A program made the translations under genes and the position numbers. 64,000 nt of DNA, from positions 1 to 64,000 of the forward strand of contig NZ_JACJTU010000013.1 of the NCBI RefSeq assembly GCF_014698835.1. Reading direction: 5' to 3'. Shown in pieces: positions 42,397-51,988 of the stretch (position 1 is the first letter of the stretch; every line of letters starts with the position of its first letter). Source of the DNA: Nostoc paludosum FACHB-159 (GTDB taxonomy: Bacteria > Cyanobacteriota > Cyanobacteriia > Cyanobacteriales > Nostocaceae). Below the pieces are notes generated by a model. The model did not search any database. It had not been told where the DNA came from and worked only from the letters and a program-made list of their open reading frames with translations.

Positions 42397-43353
42397 CTAA
42401 GATTTACTCTTATGTGCTTCTTTTTGTGCTGCTTCACTATATTTCTTATATAGTTGAGTCCGAATTTTAGCTTCCTGATAACGGTTGTGGTTTTTTGGTA
42501 CCGTACTCATTAAATCTGAAGCCCGCTGCCATTTAGCAGCTATCTCTAACCACTGAGTTGAACTTGTGGCTACTTTACCAGATGCAGAAGCTTGGTTAGC
42601 AATTCTCACAGCGGTTCCAAATGGATCGTCGGGTGATTCAGAAACACTGTTATTAGGAGTAATGAGTGGTAATTGAATTTGATTTTCTTTAGTACTTTGT
42701 GTTGTTAAAGATTTGGAAGCCTCTGGTTGTATCAGGTTTTTGATTTTATTACCTAACTTGGCATATATAACCCAACCAAGTAATAACAAAGAACAGAGAC
42801 TAACCGCTGCTAATATCTTTGTTTTGTTTTTATTTTTGTGTTTTTCTTTGTTAACTAGTACCAAAGAACGAGAGACCGGAGTTTTAGCAAAACTTGGTTT
42901 TCCTAGTTCCGCTTGGGCTTGTGTGAAATCATTAATTAATTGCTTTATAATATTCGGCTGAGTTAATGTAATTTCGTGTGACCACAGCAATTGATTCTCG
43001 CGATCGCTAGATATTTCCTTTAACCAAAGTAATTGCTGTTCCCGAACTATTCTACTATTGATATTGACTCGGCGAATATTACGCGGTGCAATGGACTCTA
43101 GAATTTCTTGGATTTGGTCTACTAGGGGAGATTGCTCAAGTTGCTCTATGTTAGCCGCTTCACATAAAAGTTGTAAGACACCATCAGAAAAAATGGCTCT
43201 GGTTCTAACGCCTGATTTAGCCAGCTTTTCGTTCAATAGCTGAATAATCGCTGCAACGCTACCTTGGTGAGCTTGCCAAGCTATATCGTTTATTCGGTCT
43301 ATCATCTGGGGTTTAGTGATAGCTCTTGCACCCTGAGTTATTGACGGATTCAT
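42397..43353 (-). CDS. Membrane protein sharing the N-terminal repeat domain of the DUF1574-family protein
   Basis: 318 aa. Residues about 31-115 (GSVAAIIQLLNEKLAKSGV, GVLQLLCEAANIEQLE, IQEILESIAPRNIRRVNI) resemble each of four repeats in the protein starting at 61543. A basic linker and one transmembrane helix follow (ILAAVSLCSLLLLGWVIYA, residues about 180-198), then a Ser/Thr/Pro-rich region and a C-terminal helical segment (WLEIAAKWQRASDLMSTVPK) like a short TPR-type motif. Function unknown. The start MNPSITQGARAI is preceded by AT-rich DNA without a strong ribosome site. Confidence 0.75.
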   Translation of the reverse strand: MNPSITQGARAITKPQMIDRINDIAWQAHQGSVAAIIQLLNEKLAKSGVRTRAIFSDGVLQLLCEAANIEQLEQSPLVDQIQEILESIAPRNIRRVNINSRIVREQQLLWLKEISSDRENQLLWSHEITLTQPNIIKQLINDFTQAQAELGKPSFAKTPVSRSLVLVNKEKHKNKNKTKILAAVSLCSLLLLGWVIYAKLGNKIKNLIQPEASKSLTTQSTKENQIQLPLITPNNSVSESPDDPFGTAVRIANQASASGKVATSSTQWLEIAAKWQRASDLMSTVPKNHNRYQEAKIRTQLYKKYSEAAQKEAHKSKS

Positions 43354-43726
43354 TAATTTAGGAACTCTTTTCTACTGACCTTTACCTTGTCTTCGATTTT
43401 ACGAGTAAAAATATCAGTTGCCAAATAAAATCACAAAATAAAGCCTCCTTTTGAGTTTTGGCAAGGAGACTGTATCACCATTAGTAGGAGGAATCTAACT
43501 CTGTAACAAAATGTATTATATTTGCTAATGTCTAGATTACAGTTAGGCGAGACAAAACAGGAATCTCTAGCAAGATACCCCATTTGATAGAGGCGGATTA
43601 GCTAATAATATCATAATATACGCTATTCATTTGTAGAGACGTTGCAATGCAACGTCTCTACAAGGTTTTGATATCATGCACAATTGTTTTCATGCTGACG
43701 AGTATCTGGCTGCGTCAAGTCCTCCC
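43354..43726. repeat. Intergenic region with TGTAGAGACGT palindrome
   Basis: TTGTAGAGACGTTGCA / TGCAACGTCTCTACAA at 43631-43663 is a near-perfect 16 bp stem with a one-base centre, the same family as 38614-38643. A hairpin-like run (AAAGCCTCCTTTTGAGTTTTGGCAAGGAGACT) is near 43440-43471. No gene is supported. Confidence 0.7.
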
Positions 43727-44833
43727 CTATTCATGAGGGAAAATTTTATCTCCTGTCTTGGGATCGAATACAAATAATTCATTTAAATCTAGTTCTAGAG
43801 AAAGGCGATCGCCCGGACGTGGACGCACATCCCCACTCGTCTGAATATTTAACACCGTCATAGAACCAGGTAAACCCGCACGAATCAAAGTTTCCCTTCC
43901 CAAAGGTTCCACCACTTTCACCTCAACCTGTAAGAGTGCTGAGTTTTCAGTGTTAAATTCTGAATTAGTGTTGATTTTTAGGTGTTCCGGCCTAATCCCC
44001 AAATTCAAACCTTGTCCTTGACGCAACTTTAATCTTTCCTCCACAACTGTTGGAATCGGAAATAATTGCCCACTGACATCAAAACTATGATTTTGATAGC
44101 TTGCAGGCAAAATATTCATGGGCGGACTACCTAAAAAAGTTGCCACCATTTGATTAGCTGGACGGGCATAAATACTTTGGGGAGCGCCAATTTGTTGAAT
44201 GCGTCCGCGATTTAGTACCACAATTTTATCAGCCAAAGTCATTGCTTCGACTTGATCGTGGGTAACGTAAATTGTGGTGATGCCTAATTCTTGATGTAGT
44301 TGTTTTAATTCGGCTCTAGTATCATCTCGTAACTGAGCATCTAAATTAGACAAAGGTTCATCAAGTAAAAACACCTGTGGTTCGCGGGCGATCGCCCTTC
44401 CTAATGCTACCCGTTGTTGCTGTCCTCCAGAAAGTTGTTTGGGTTTACGATCTAGGAGATTTTCTAAAGATAGCGATCGCGCCACATTCACGACTCTATC
44501 TTGAATAATCTTCGAGTCAACCTTCCGCATTTGCAACCCAAAAGCAATGTTTTGGGCTACCGTCATGTGAGGATAAAGAGCGTAGTTTTGGAACACCATC
44601 GCCACATCCCGCTGTCTAGCTGGGATATTATTTACTAAGCGATCGCCAATAAAGAGTTTGCCAGAAGTCGCGGTTTCCAAACCGGCGATCGTTCGTAAAA
44701 TTGTAGACTTACCACAACCAGATGGCCCGACTAAAACCCAAAATTCTCCATCGGGAATTTCAAAGGTAATGTCCTCGATAGCGGTGACATTATTAAATCT
44801 ACGCTTAATGTCTTCTAAACGAACGTTTGCCAT
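43727..44833 (-). CDS. ugpC: ABC transporter ATPase of the UgpC/MalK (sugar or polyol) type
   Basis: 368 aa. NBD with GPSGCGKSTILRTIAGLE, Q-loop VFQNYALYPHMTV, signature QLSGGQQQRVALGRAI, Walker B VFLLDEPLSNLDAQLRD and switch TIYVTHDQVEAMTLAD. The C-terminal TOBE/MalK regulatory domain is present (GIRPEHLKI, RPGDRLSLELDLNELFVFDP). Such ATPases energise binding-protein-dependent uptake of sugars or glycerol phosphate, and one ATPase can serve several importers; no permease gene is adjacent here, in line with a shared component. The symbol is by family and not proven. Confidence 0.88.
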   Translation of the reverse strand: MANVRLEDIKRRFNNVTAIEDITFEIPDGEFWVLVGPSGCGKSTILRTIAGLETATSGKLFIGDRLVNNIPARQRDVAMVFQNYALYPHMTVAQNIAFGLQMRKVDSKIIQDRVVNVARSLSLENLLDRKPKQLSGGQQQRVALGRAIAREPQVFLLDEPLSNLDAQLRDDTRAELKQLHQELGITTIYVTHDQVEAMTLADKIVVLNRGRIQQIGAPQSIYARPANQMVATFLGSPPMNILPASYQNHSFDVSGQLFPIPTVVEERLKLRQGQGLNLGIRPEHLKINTNSEFNTENSALLQVEVKVVEPLGRETLIRAGLPGSMTVLNIQTSGDVRPRPGDRLSLELDLNELFVFDPKTGDKIFPHE

Positions 44834-44940
44834 TATCAGATTAGAGTTAATAGTTAGGAGTTAGGAGTTAGGAATTTTAAGTTTTGAGTTTTGAGTTTTA
44901 AATTTTAAATCTCTTCAACTCATAACTAATAACTGCTAAC

Positions 44941-45660
44941 TCATAACTGTGTCCAAGCAGGATGAGATAATAAAGAAGCAAAAACTCGCACTCCCCGCAG
45001 TTGATTAGAGAGGGGTAAATGGCCTCTAGGGGCGCTCAAATCCCAGGTAAACTCGTGGGGATAGCGAGTCCAATTATTACCTTGTTTCCAACCAATTTTC
45101 GGCCAGAAATTCTCCCAGTTTTTACCCAAACTCAACCAAATTTCTCGCTGTACTGAAAAGCCAAATTTCCCCTCGGAGTGAATTAGCCATAGATTGTTAA
45201 TAGTTTGTAAGTCAACAGCGGGGGAATTTTCTACCTCAGTAAAATACAACCATTTGCGTTGTACAGCCGTTGGTCCTGAGAGTTCACACATTTTTTCGAT
45301 GGTCATGCGATCGGCAGCTTGGAAGTCTTGCTGTGTGAGTAGCTGTTGCAAAGGATTGTAATTAATCCCGCACTCTGATTTTAGAGGTACAATTCCCTCA
45401 GGAAACCACGAGAGCAGAAATTCTTTGGCTTGGGGTGCATCAGACTTGTAAAGAACTTGGTATGCTTTGCCATCAATCCAAGTCGGTGGATTGTCACGTC
45501 GTTTGAGTAAAAATTCCATTAACACATCTAATCCCCCATCGCCCAACTGTGCTAGCTGTGAGATCGTTTGTTGTTGGACTTGAATAGACCCAGCGATTAA
45601 TGGTTGTCGGAGGGAGTCGATGTCAGTAGCAGGGCCTGATAAAATCATTGGGTCTGTCAT
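44941..45660 (-). CDS. gun4: Gun4, tetrapyrrole-binding activator of Mg-chelatase
   Basis: 239 aa. Binds Mg-protoporphyrin and protoporphyrin IX and stimulates Mg-chelatase in chlorophyll synthesis. The N-terminal helical domain is present (ISQLAQLGDGGLDVLMEFLL), then the Gun4 core: INYNPLQQLLTQQDFQAADR, MCELSGPTAVQRKWLYFTEV, DLQTINNLWLIHSEGKFGFS, PKIGWKQGNNWTRYPHEFTW and APRGHLPLSNQLRGVRVF. Size and the two-domain layout match Synechocystis Gun4. It is upstream of the ugpC-like gene with 107 bases between, which include GTTAGGA repeats; a joint transcript is uncertain. Confidence 0.97.
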   Translation of the reverse strand: MTDPMILSGPATDIDSLRQPLIAGSIQVQQQTISQLAQLGDGGLDVLMEFLLKRRDNPPTWIDGKAYQVLYKSDAPQAKEFLLSWFPEGIVPLKSECGINYNPLQQLLTQQDFQAADRMTIEKMCELSGPTAVQRKWLYFTEVENSPAVDLQTINNLWLIHSEGKFGFSVQREIWLSLGKNWENFWPKIGWKQGNNWTRYPHEFTWDLSAPRGHLPLSNQLRGVRVFASLLSHPAWTQL

Positions 45661-46022
45661 GCCATTACTCGTATTAGCTCTAGCGTAAAAAAGTGGTCAC
45701 CTATCGAGCATTCTCTTAGGTGAAGCACTGATAGCGAAAAGTAGTTTACTATTTTTGATCGTACAAAATTGCGATCGCTTCACCCAATCCCACACTCGAT
45801 TCGCAAATAATGTACAAGGGAATAGGGGGAAAATCTGCGCTTCAGGAGACTGGGGACTGGGGACTAGGGACTAGGGACTGGGAGATGAGGTAGATGAGGG
45901 TAAGTTGCAGTAAGTCTTTCTCCTTTGCCCCAATCCTCAATGCCTAATCCCCAGTCCCCAATCCCCAGTCCCCAATCCCCAGTCCCCAATTCCAACAGCA
46001 TATTTTTTAGGAGTGTTAAAGT
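45661..46022. repeat. Promoter region of icd with self-complementary STRR
   Basis: Heptamers of the GGGGACT type at about 45848-45883 face their complement (CCCCAGT/CCCCAAT units) at 45949-45990, able to fold into a long stem just before icd. In Anabaena icd is known to be nitrogen-regulated by NtcA; I looked for GTA-N8-TAC here and found no convincing site. Confidence 0.7.
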
Positions 46023-47444
46023 ATGTACGAAAAGATTACCCCCCCTACAACTGGAGCAAAAATCACCTTCAAAAATGGTGAACCAGTCGTACCAGATAAT
46101 CCAATTATCCCTTTTATTCGGGGCGACGGTACGGGGATAGATATCTGGCCTGCTACCCAAAAAGTACTAGATGCTGCGGTGGCTAAAGCATACAAAGGTC
46201 AGCGTCAAATTAGTTGGTTCAAAGTCTACGCTGGGGATGAAGCTTGCGATTTATACGGCACTTACCAGTATTTGCCCCAGGACACTCTAACGGCAATTGA
46301 AGAATATGGTGTAGCCATTAAAGGGCCTTTAACTACCCCAGTTGGCGGTGGAATTCGTTCTTTAAATGTGGCATTGCGGCAAATTTTTGACTTATATGCC
46401 TGCGTGCGTCCTTGTCGCTACTACGCAGGGACACCCTCACCGCACAAAAATCCAGAAAAACTGGATGTAATTGTTTATCGAGAGAATACGGAAGATATTT
46501 ATTTAGGTATTGAATGGCGACAAGGCAGTGAAATTGGCGATCGCTTAATTAAAATTCTCAATGAGGAACTCATCCCCGCCACCCCTGAACACGGGAAAAA
46601 ACAAATTCCCCTCGATGCTGGTATCGGTATTAAACCCATCAGTAAAACTGGTTCCCAGCGCCTAGTTAGACGTGCCATCAAACACGCCTTGCAATTGCCC
46701 AAACACAAGCAACAAGTGACTTTGGTGCATAAAGGCAACATCATGAAGTACACCGAAGGCGCTTTCCGTGATTGGGGTTATGAACTAGCAACCACCGAGT
46801 TTCGCCAAGAAACTGTCACGGAACGGGAATCTTGGATTTTGAGCAACAAAGAAAAAAATCCCAATATTTCCCTAGAAGAAAATGCCCGCCAAATCGATCC
46901 GGGGTTTGATGCCCTTACTGATGAGAAAAAAGCGCAAATTGTCAAGGAAGTTGAAACAGTTCTTAACTCAATTTGGGCTACCCACGGTGATGGGAAATGG
47001 AAAGATAAAATTTTAGTGAATGACCGGATTGCTGACAGTATTTTTCAACAAATCCAAACCAGACCCGATGAGTATTCGATTCTGGCGACAATGAACTTAA
47101 ACGGCGATTACTTGTCTGATGCGGCGGCGGCAATTGTCGGTGGATTAGGAATGGGCCCAGGGGCAAACATTGGCGATAACAGTGCCATCTTTGAAGCTAC
47201 CCACGGCACCGCACCCAAACATGCCGGGTTAGATAAGATTAACCCTGGTTCAGTGATTTTGTCTGGTGTGATGATGTTGGAATATCTCGGTTGGCAAGAA
47301 GCCGCAGACTTAATTAAGAAAGGTTTAGGAGATGCGATCGCTAACAGTCAAGTCACCTATGATTTAGCACGATTGCTAGAACCGCCTGTTGAACCCTTAA
47401 AATGTTCTGAATTTGCCGATGCCATAATTCAGCATTTTGATTAA
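46023..47444 (+). CDS. icd: NADP-dependent isocitrate dehydrogenase
   Basis: 473 aa enzyme making 2-oxoglutarate and NADPH from isocitrate, the last carbon step before ammonium assimilation in cyanobacteria and the source of the nitrogen-status signal 2-oxoglutarate. Motifs: [69 protein letters not shown] and [21 protein letters not shown] stretch of about 50 residues ([16 protein letters not shown] onward) is extra relative to the E. coli enzyme, as known for cyanobacterial Icd. Start [11 protein letters not shown] has AGGAG 10-15 bases upstream. Confidence 0.97.
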   Translation: MYEKITPPTTGAKITFKNGEPVVPDNPIIPFIRGDGTGIDIWPATQKVLDAAVAKAYKGQRQISWFKVYAGDEACDLYGTYQYLPQDTLTAIEEYGVAIKGPLTTPVGGGIRSLNVALRQIFDLYACVRPCRYYAGTPSPHKNPEKLDVIVYRENTEDIYLGIEWRQGSEIGDRLIKILNEELIPATPEHGKKQIPLDAGIGIKPISKTGSQRLVRRAIKHALQLPKHKQQVTLVHKGNIMKYTEGAFRDWGYELATTEFRQETVTERESWILSNKEKNPNISLEENARQIDPGFDALTDEKKAQIVKEVETVLNSIWATHGDGKWKDKILVNDRIADSIFQQIQTRPDEYSILATMNLNGDYLSDAAAAIVGGLGMGPGANIGDNSAIFEATHGTAPKHAGLDKINPGSVILSGVMMLEYLGWQEAADLIKKGLGDAIANSQVTYDLARLLEPPVEPLKCSEFADAIIQHFD

Positions 47445-47447
47445 TTG

Positions 47448-47585
47448 CTAATAGGGCATGGGGCATTGAGCATGGGGAGGTGTGGGAGGTGTGGGAGGTG
47501 TGGGAGGATGGGGAAGAAATCTTTCCCCCCACACTCCCCACACTCCCCACACTCCCCACACTCCCCAGTCCCCAGTCCCCATTCC
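47448..47585. repeat. STRR hairpin element between icd and sodA
   Basis: GGGCATG/GGGCATT heptamers, then GTGTGGGAG repeats (47479-47508), a short centre GATGGGGAAGAAATC, then CCCACACTCCCCACACTCC units and CCCCAGT repeats. The two G- and C-rich arms can pair. The same composite lies at 4445-4530 (inverted) and 53268-53400. Confidence 0.8.
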
Positions 47586-47661
47586 CTAAATTTTTTGCAA
47601 CCAGAATCTAAGAAAATAAAAACGACCAAGTAATTGACATGGATTCGCTGCAAAAACTTAT

Positions 47662-48423
47662 ATGACTGTTAATCGACGTTATTTCTTGTTTTTACTCACA
47701 GCAGGTGCAGGTGCTTTGGCGTTAGACGCTTGTGCATTGGCAGAAAATTCTCCTCAAGAAAACACCCCAACTCCCAACACAACACCAAACACAACAGGGG
47801 CTATCCAACTACCACCATTACCCTACCCCTACGAGGCCCTGGAACCACACATCGATGCCAAAACAATGCAGTTTCATCACGATAAACACCACGCAACTTA
47901 TGTGAAAAACCTGAATGCGGCATTAGAAAAACATCCAGAACTAAAAAGCAAAAGTGTTGAACAACTTTTGCAAAGACTCAACACAGTACCACAAGATATT
48001 CGCAAAACGGTACAAAATAATGGCGGTGGCCATGTGAACCATTCGATGTTCTGGCAAATTATGAAGCCCAAAGGTGGTGGAGAACCAACAGGAGATATAG
48101 CTTCGGCTATTAATCAAAATTTTGGTAGTTTTGCAGCTTTCAAAAAACAGTTCAACGAAGCTGGTGCTGGTCGTTTTGGTAGTGGTTGGGTTTGGCTAGT
48201 GCGTAACAAAGATGGCAAGCTGCAAGTAACCTCTACAGCTAATCAAGATAGTCCCCTCAGCCAAGGTAAATATCCCATCTTGGGCAATGATGTATGGGAA
48301 CACGCATATTATCTCAACTACCAAAACCGCCGCGCCGACTACTTAGAGGCGTGGTGGAACGTGGTTAACTGGGATGAGATTAACAAGCGGTTTGCAGACG
48401 CTCAAAAATTTAAATTTGCTTAG
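47662..48423 (+). CDS. sodA: Membrane-anchored Mn superoxide dismutase
   Basis: 253 aa. It starts with a twin-arginine-like, hydrophobic N-terminus ([20 protein letters not shown], followed by Cys) and an Asn/Thr/Pro-rich linker, then the full SOD domain. Metal ligands are in [24 protein letters not shown] and [20 protein letters not shown] with its Gln favours manganese over iron. Anabaena is known to have a membrane-bound Mn-SOD of this form that protects thylakoid and cytoplasmic membranes. Whether the N-terminus is a Tat signal, a lipoprotein signal or an anchor cannot be settled here. Confidence 0.94.
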   Translation: MTVNRRYFLFLLTAGAGALALDACALAENSPQENTPTPNTTPNTTGAIQLPPLPYPYEALEPHIDAKTMQFHHDKHHATYVKNLNAALEKHPELKSKSVEQLLQRLNTVPQDIRKTVQNNGGGHVNHSMFWQIMKPKGGGEPTGDIASAINQNFGSFAAFKKQFNEAGAGRFGSGWVWLVRNKDGKLQVTSTANQDSPLSQGKYPILGNDVWEHAYYLNYQNRRADYLEAWWNVVNWDEINKRFADAQKFKFA

Positions 48424-48947
48424 ATAGGAGCGATGGGGAGAAAGAATAATGACTTTATCTCTCCCCTTCTCGACTGACAACTCAAAACTATAAAAAACAT
48501 ACGCGCTGATAGTTCAAACAAAGACGTATCCTCTCTAGTAGCTTTTTAAGCGAGTTGAGGGATGTGAATCCATAATTCTTGAAGTATTGCTTTTTTAACA
48601 AGAAAATTGCATACTCATTTTGTAATTACTCAGAAATACAGAACATTTCATCTAAATGACCTAAGCAAGGGCTGGCAAGATGCCCAGCCTGGAAAATTTA
48701 TCATTTTAACTCTGTTTTGTTACTTTCGGCAGAGAATAATCTGAAACTCTACAATTTTTAAGTATTTTTTCAACAACAAGGTTTAAATGCCAAATTTGAC
48801 CTGCGATCGCTTAATTTATTATTTTTTTACCTTTCAAAAGTAGAGCAGTATTTTTCTGTCTTCATAGTAATAAAAAAGGGTTAAAACACCTACCTAATTT
48901 ACTTGCAAAATAATGTATAAATTTTACATATTTTAAATACAAAATTT
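48424..48947. other. AT-rich intergenic region
   Basis: Contains the inverted element AGGGCTGGCAAGATGCCCAGCC at about 48668-48690 and otherwise AT-rich DNA. No small gene is supported. The AT content rises towards and into the next gene. Confidence 0.45.
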
Positions 48948-50318
48948 ATGATTTTTAATTATAATATTCCTAAATGGTTAATGGTTTTATTATTCGTATT
49001 AGAACTTTTTTTGTTAATATCCTTATCTTTAGTAAACTACAATGCTGCTTTAGCTTTATTGTTAGGTAGTATTATAGGGATGGTTTTAGGTTGTTTCCCT
49101 TTTTTAAAACAAAAATACAAAATTTTAAAACCACAAATAATAAAAAAATATAAGTCTACGCCACAAGCAAAAAAATATCAGATATTAATAGTGGGATTAT
49201 CTTCAATATTTATAATCTCCTTTTTAAATAAGAGTATTATTACTTATAATTCAAAAATACATTCAACCGTAATAGCAGATTCTTACGAAATAAATTTTGA
49301 GCCATTGAACAAAGAATTAACAACTTTTAAAATTACAGAGGATTTGCTACTTCCCAAAAAAGATGTGCAACTTTCTGTAAAAAAAGATTTCAGAAACAAA
49401 GAAAAATTTCCTCCAGTTTCAGAAACCAATTTAAGTCCAAATACTTTGAATGAATCTTATTCAAATAATGAAGCTACAAAATTCAAATTAATTAGAGAAA
49501 TTCACAGTATTAGTAAAGGGTTTGTAGTTAAAGAGTTAAATGTTCTTCCTTTTAATTCATCCTTAGAAGGATACATAAATTTAAAATTTAAGAATGGAAC
49601 AGCTATCAAAATTGAAATAGGAGGTAGCAAAGAATCTAATATCATAGTAGATAAAATACCAAAAGGATCTTTTTACCAAGCAAAAGATCCAAATAATCTT
49701 AAATTGTCTGATTATCTAGATGAAGAAAAAGTTGAATGGACTGCTTCTAATCTACAGCAAGGAATAAAATTTGCTTATATTATAGAACCTTTTAATTACC
49801 TAAATGGCGTTCTAAGACCTTTATTAAAAATATCATCTATCCCTGAAGGAGTATTTACTTTCTTTGGAGTAATAATAACTTTTATAGTTAGTTATAGATT
49901 CAAACCAATCGTAAATGTTAAAGCCATAGCACAAGCAGAGGGTATACTCATGGCAGAAAGTTCCAAATATGATATGCGAGGAGCAAATTTTCAAGGTGGC
50001 TTTGCTGAAACAAACTATGGAAAAATGATAGAAAATCAGCATAACAACTATGGTTCTCGAACTAACTTAGTTGAAGCCGCAGCAGAAATCCAGCAGCTAC
50101 TGAAGCAATTAGAGAAAACAAATTCAATTAATAATGATACGGAAAGAATGATAGTTGCCGTTAAGGCTGCTGAGCAGATAAAAAATAATCCTAAATTAAA
50201 AGCACGAATTATTAATGCACTTAAATCAGGGGGGAAGGAAGCATTTAAAGAAGCAGTTGATAACCCGCTGATTAACATTTTATTAGCTATTATTGAAGGT
50301 TGGCAAGAAGTTGAGTGA
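48948..50318 (+). CDS. AT-rich membrane protein with cyanobacterial pentapeptide-associated tail
   Basis: 456 aa. Two N-terminal transmembrane helices (WLMVLLFVLELFLLISLSL; ALALLLGSIIGMVLGCFPFL), a third (ILIVGLSSIFIISFLNKSII), a large middle region rich in Lys/Asn and a fourth helix near residue 300 (GVFTFFGVIITFIVSY). The C-terminal part has SSKYDMRGANFQGGFAE and a helical block (LVEAAAEIQQLLKQLEK ... ALKSGGKEAFKEAVDNPLI) that is commonly appended to pentapeptide-repeat proteins in cyanobacteria. Base composition is clearly more AT-rich than in the neighbours, suggesting acquisition by transfer. Function unknown. Confidence 0.78.
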   Translation: MIFNYNIPKWLMVLLFVLELFLLISLSLVNYNAALALLLGSIIGMVLGCFPFLKQKYKILKPQIIKKYKSTPQAKKYQILIVGLSSIFIISFLNKSIITYNSKIHSTVIADSYEINFEPLNKELTTFKITEDLLLPKKDVQLSVKKDFRNKEKFPPVSETNLSPNTLNESYSNNEATKFKLIREIHSISKGFVVKELNVLPFNSSLEGYINLKFKNGTAIKIEIGGSKESNIIVDKIPKGSFYQAKDPNNLKLSDYLDEEKVEWTASNLQQGIKFAYIIEPFNYLNGVLRPLLKISSIPEGVFTFFGVIITFIVSYRFKPIVNVKAIAQAEGILMAESSKYDMRGANFQGGFAETNYGKMIENQHNNYGSRTNLVEAAAEIQQLLKQLEKTNSINNDTERMIVAVKAAEQIKNNPKLKARIINALKSGGKEAFKEAVDNPLINILLAIIEGWQEVE

Positions 50319-50471
50319 ACCATAAGATTCACTTTTTTAACAGTGTAATGTACTCTTAATTAAAAAATTATCTTGTTTAAGATAATGTATTAACTGATTG
50401 TAAGCGATCGCTACTACGTAATTAATCATGTATTGTAGCCAAATGGGCATATCCTCATAGCCTCAAAGAGG

Positions 50472-51209
50472 TCAAAGAGGCTTTTGAGTAGGTATACCTG
50501 TAGCACGGGGAAACTGAACTGGTGTAGTTGCTACCTTACGCAAATACACACAATGGCGGATGCTTTCACTCAAAGGTGTTGTAAATTTTTCGATTAATTC
50601 AATAACGCCGCCTAATTGCTTAACAGCATTTTGCAAGGCTGTTGTTTCATCTTCTGTCCAATTACCACGATAAATTATGGCTAAGCCTCCCTGTTTGAGC
50701 AATGGTAGTGTATATTCTGCACAAACAGAAGCTGTGCCGACAGCACGAATTAAGGCAATATCATAAGCTTGTCGGTGTTCGGGTTGCTGACCAATTTCTT
50801 CAGCCCTGCCAACAAGAGTTTTTGCATTTGTAAGGGCAAGTTCAGTTAAGGTTTGTTCGATAAAAGTAATTTTTTTGCGGGTTGAATCCATGAGAGTAAT
50901 TGTGCAATTAGGTGCAGCAATTTTCACTGGGATACCCGGAAAACCTGCACCCGTACCAATATCAATTACAGATGCACCTTCTTGGAGAGACGAAATAAAT
51001 TGTCCCTGTGGCGCAATTCCCCGCAGTGAATCCCAGAGATGTTTTTCCCAAAACTCTTCAGGGTCAGTGATGCGAGTTAAATTTAATTGGCGGTTACCTT
51101 CTAGGATTAATTCATAAAGTCTTTGGAATTGCTCCTGCTGTTGAGCAGTTGGTTGCCAATTCAGGGTTTGCTGCCAAATTTCTGCCATTTCAGGCAATGA
51201 GTTGGTCAT
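50472..51209 (-). CDS. rsmG: 16S rRNA (guanine-N7) methyltransferase RsmG
   Basis: 245 aa. SAM-binding motif VIDIGTGAGFPGIPVKIA, acidic strand end TLMDSTRKKITFIEQ, and DIALIRAVGTASVCAEYTLP followed by KQGGLAIIYRG are diagnostic of RsmG/GidB, which methylates G527 of 16S rRNA. N-terminal LNLTRITDPEEFWEKHLWDS is also conserved. Complete length. The upstream gene on the same strand (ABC ATPase) is separated by about 100 bases of GGGCATT/GGGCATG heptamers. Confidence 0.96.
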   Translation of the reverse strand: MTNSLPEMAEIWQQTLNWQPTAQQQEQFQRLYELILEGNRQLNLTRITDPEEFWEKHLWDSLRGIAPQGQFISSLQEGASVIDIGTGAGFPGIPVKIAAPNCTITLMDSTRKKITFIEQTLTELALTNAKTLVGRAEEIGQQPEHRQAYDIALIRAVGTASVCAEYTLPLLKQGGLAIIYRGNWTEDETTALQNAVKQLGGVIELIEKFTTPLSESIRHCVYLRKVATTPVQFPRATGIPTQKPL

Positions 51210-51313
51210 TAGTTATTGGGCATGGGGCATTGGGCATGGGGCATTGGGCATTGGGCATTGGGCATTGGTTATTTCTCCTCTGCTCCTTTGCTCCGTCACC
51301 GCTGCTTTGCGAC

Positions 51314-51988
51314 TCACACTGTCGGCAGAGGTTCTTTAACCTTGGCTTCTAGTGTCTTCGGGTCAACTGATTCTAGTACACCGTGGTTGAGTGTCCAGCA
51401 ACGATCTGCGATCGCTAATAGATCTCCAGCATCGTGTGTCACTACCAACAGCGTCCAATCTTGTTTGAGCTTTGCTAATAAATTTACCAGCTGTCGCCGC
51501 ATTGACCAATCTAAACCAGCAGTTGGTTCATCCAATAACAGTACATTTGGCTGACGAATTAATTGCACTGCCAAAGCTAAACGCCGCTGCTGACCACCAC
51601 TCAAAGCATGGGGAGCAGCGGAGAGCGATAAATGTTCTAATCCAACCTCACTCAGGGCGTGTCTAACTCGATCTGACCCTAATTCGGGATGTCCTAAACG
51701 CAATTCTTCTAAAATCGTACTCCCGCAAAAATGTCGCTCTGGAAACTGAAACACCAATCCAGCCAATTGTTGAACCTGTTCGGGAATTAGTTCTTGTTCG
51801 CGCCAAAAAAGTCCGCCAGAGGTCGGTTCAGCTAGTCCAGATAAAATTTCTAGTAAGGTACTTTTACCTGAACCACTTGGGCCAATAATCAGACCTAGCT
51901 GCTGGGGTGCTAATTCTAAGTCGATCGATTTGAGAATCGCTGTTGGGCACGCTGTGGGGTGATAAATTAGATTTCGGAGATAGAGCAT
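51314..51988 (-). CDS. Stand-alone ABC ATPase (ECF/CbiO-like)
   Basis: 224 aa single NBD with GPSGSGKSTLLEILSGLAEP, Q-loop LVFQFPERHFCGSTI, signature HALSGGQQRRLALAV and Walker B VLLLDEPTAGLDW. The FQ-x-PE-x-x-F motif is typical of energy-coupling-factor (CbiO/EcfA-type) ATPases. Neither a transmembrane T component nor a substrate component is nearby, so partners must be encoded elsewhere. Similar stand-alone ATPases exist in plastids. Complete length. Confidence 0.85.
   Translation of the reverse strand: MLYLRNLIYHPTACPTAILKSIDLELAPQQLGLIIGPSGSGKSTLLEILSGLAEPTSGGLFWREQELIPEQVQQLAGLVFQFPERHFCGSTILEELRLGHPELGSDRVRHALSEVGLEHLSLSAAPHALSGGQQRRLALAVQLIRQPNVLLLDEPTAGLDWSMRRQLVNLLAKLKQDWTLLVVTHDAGDLLAIADRCWTLNHGVLESVDPKTLEAKVKEPLPTV

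Noticed and set aside
45661..46022. NtcA box upstream of icd
   Set aside because: NtcA control of icd is expected from the literature, but I found no GTA-N8-TAC with a properly spaced -10 element here.
47441..47653. Cys-Gly-Glu-rich repetitive ORFs beside icd
   Set aside because: They translate the GTGTGGGAG/CCCCACA heptamers in both directions; typical shadow frames of STRR DNA.
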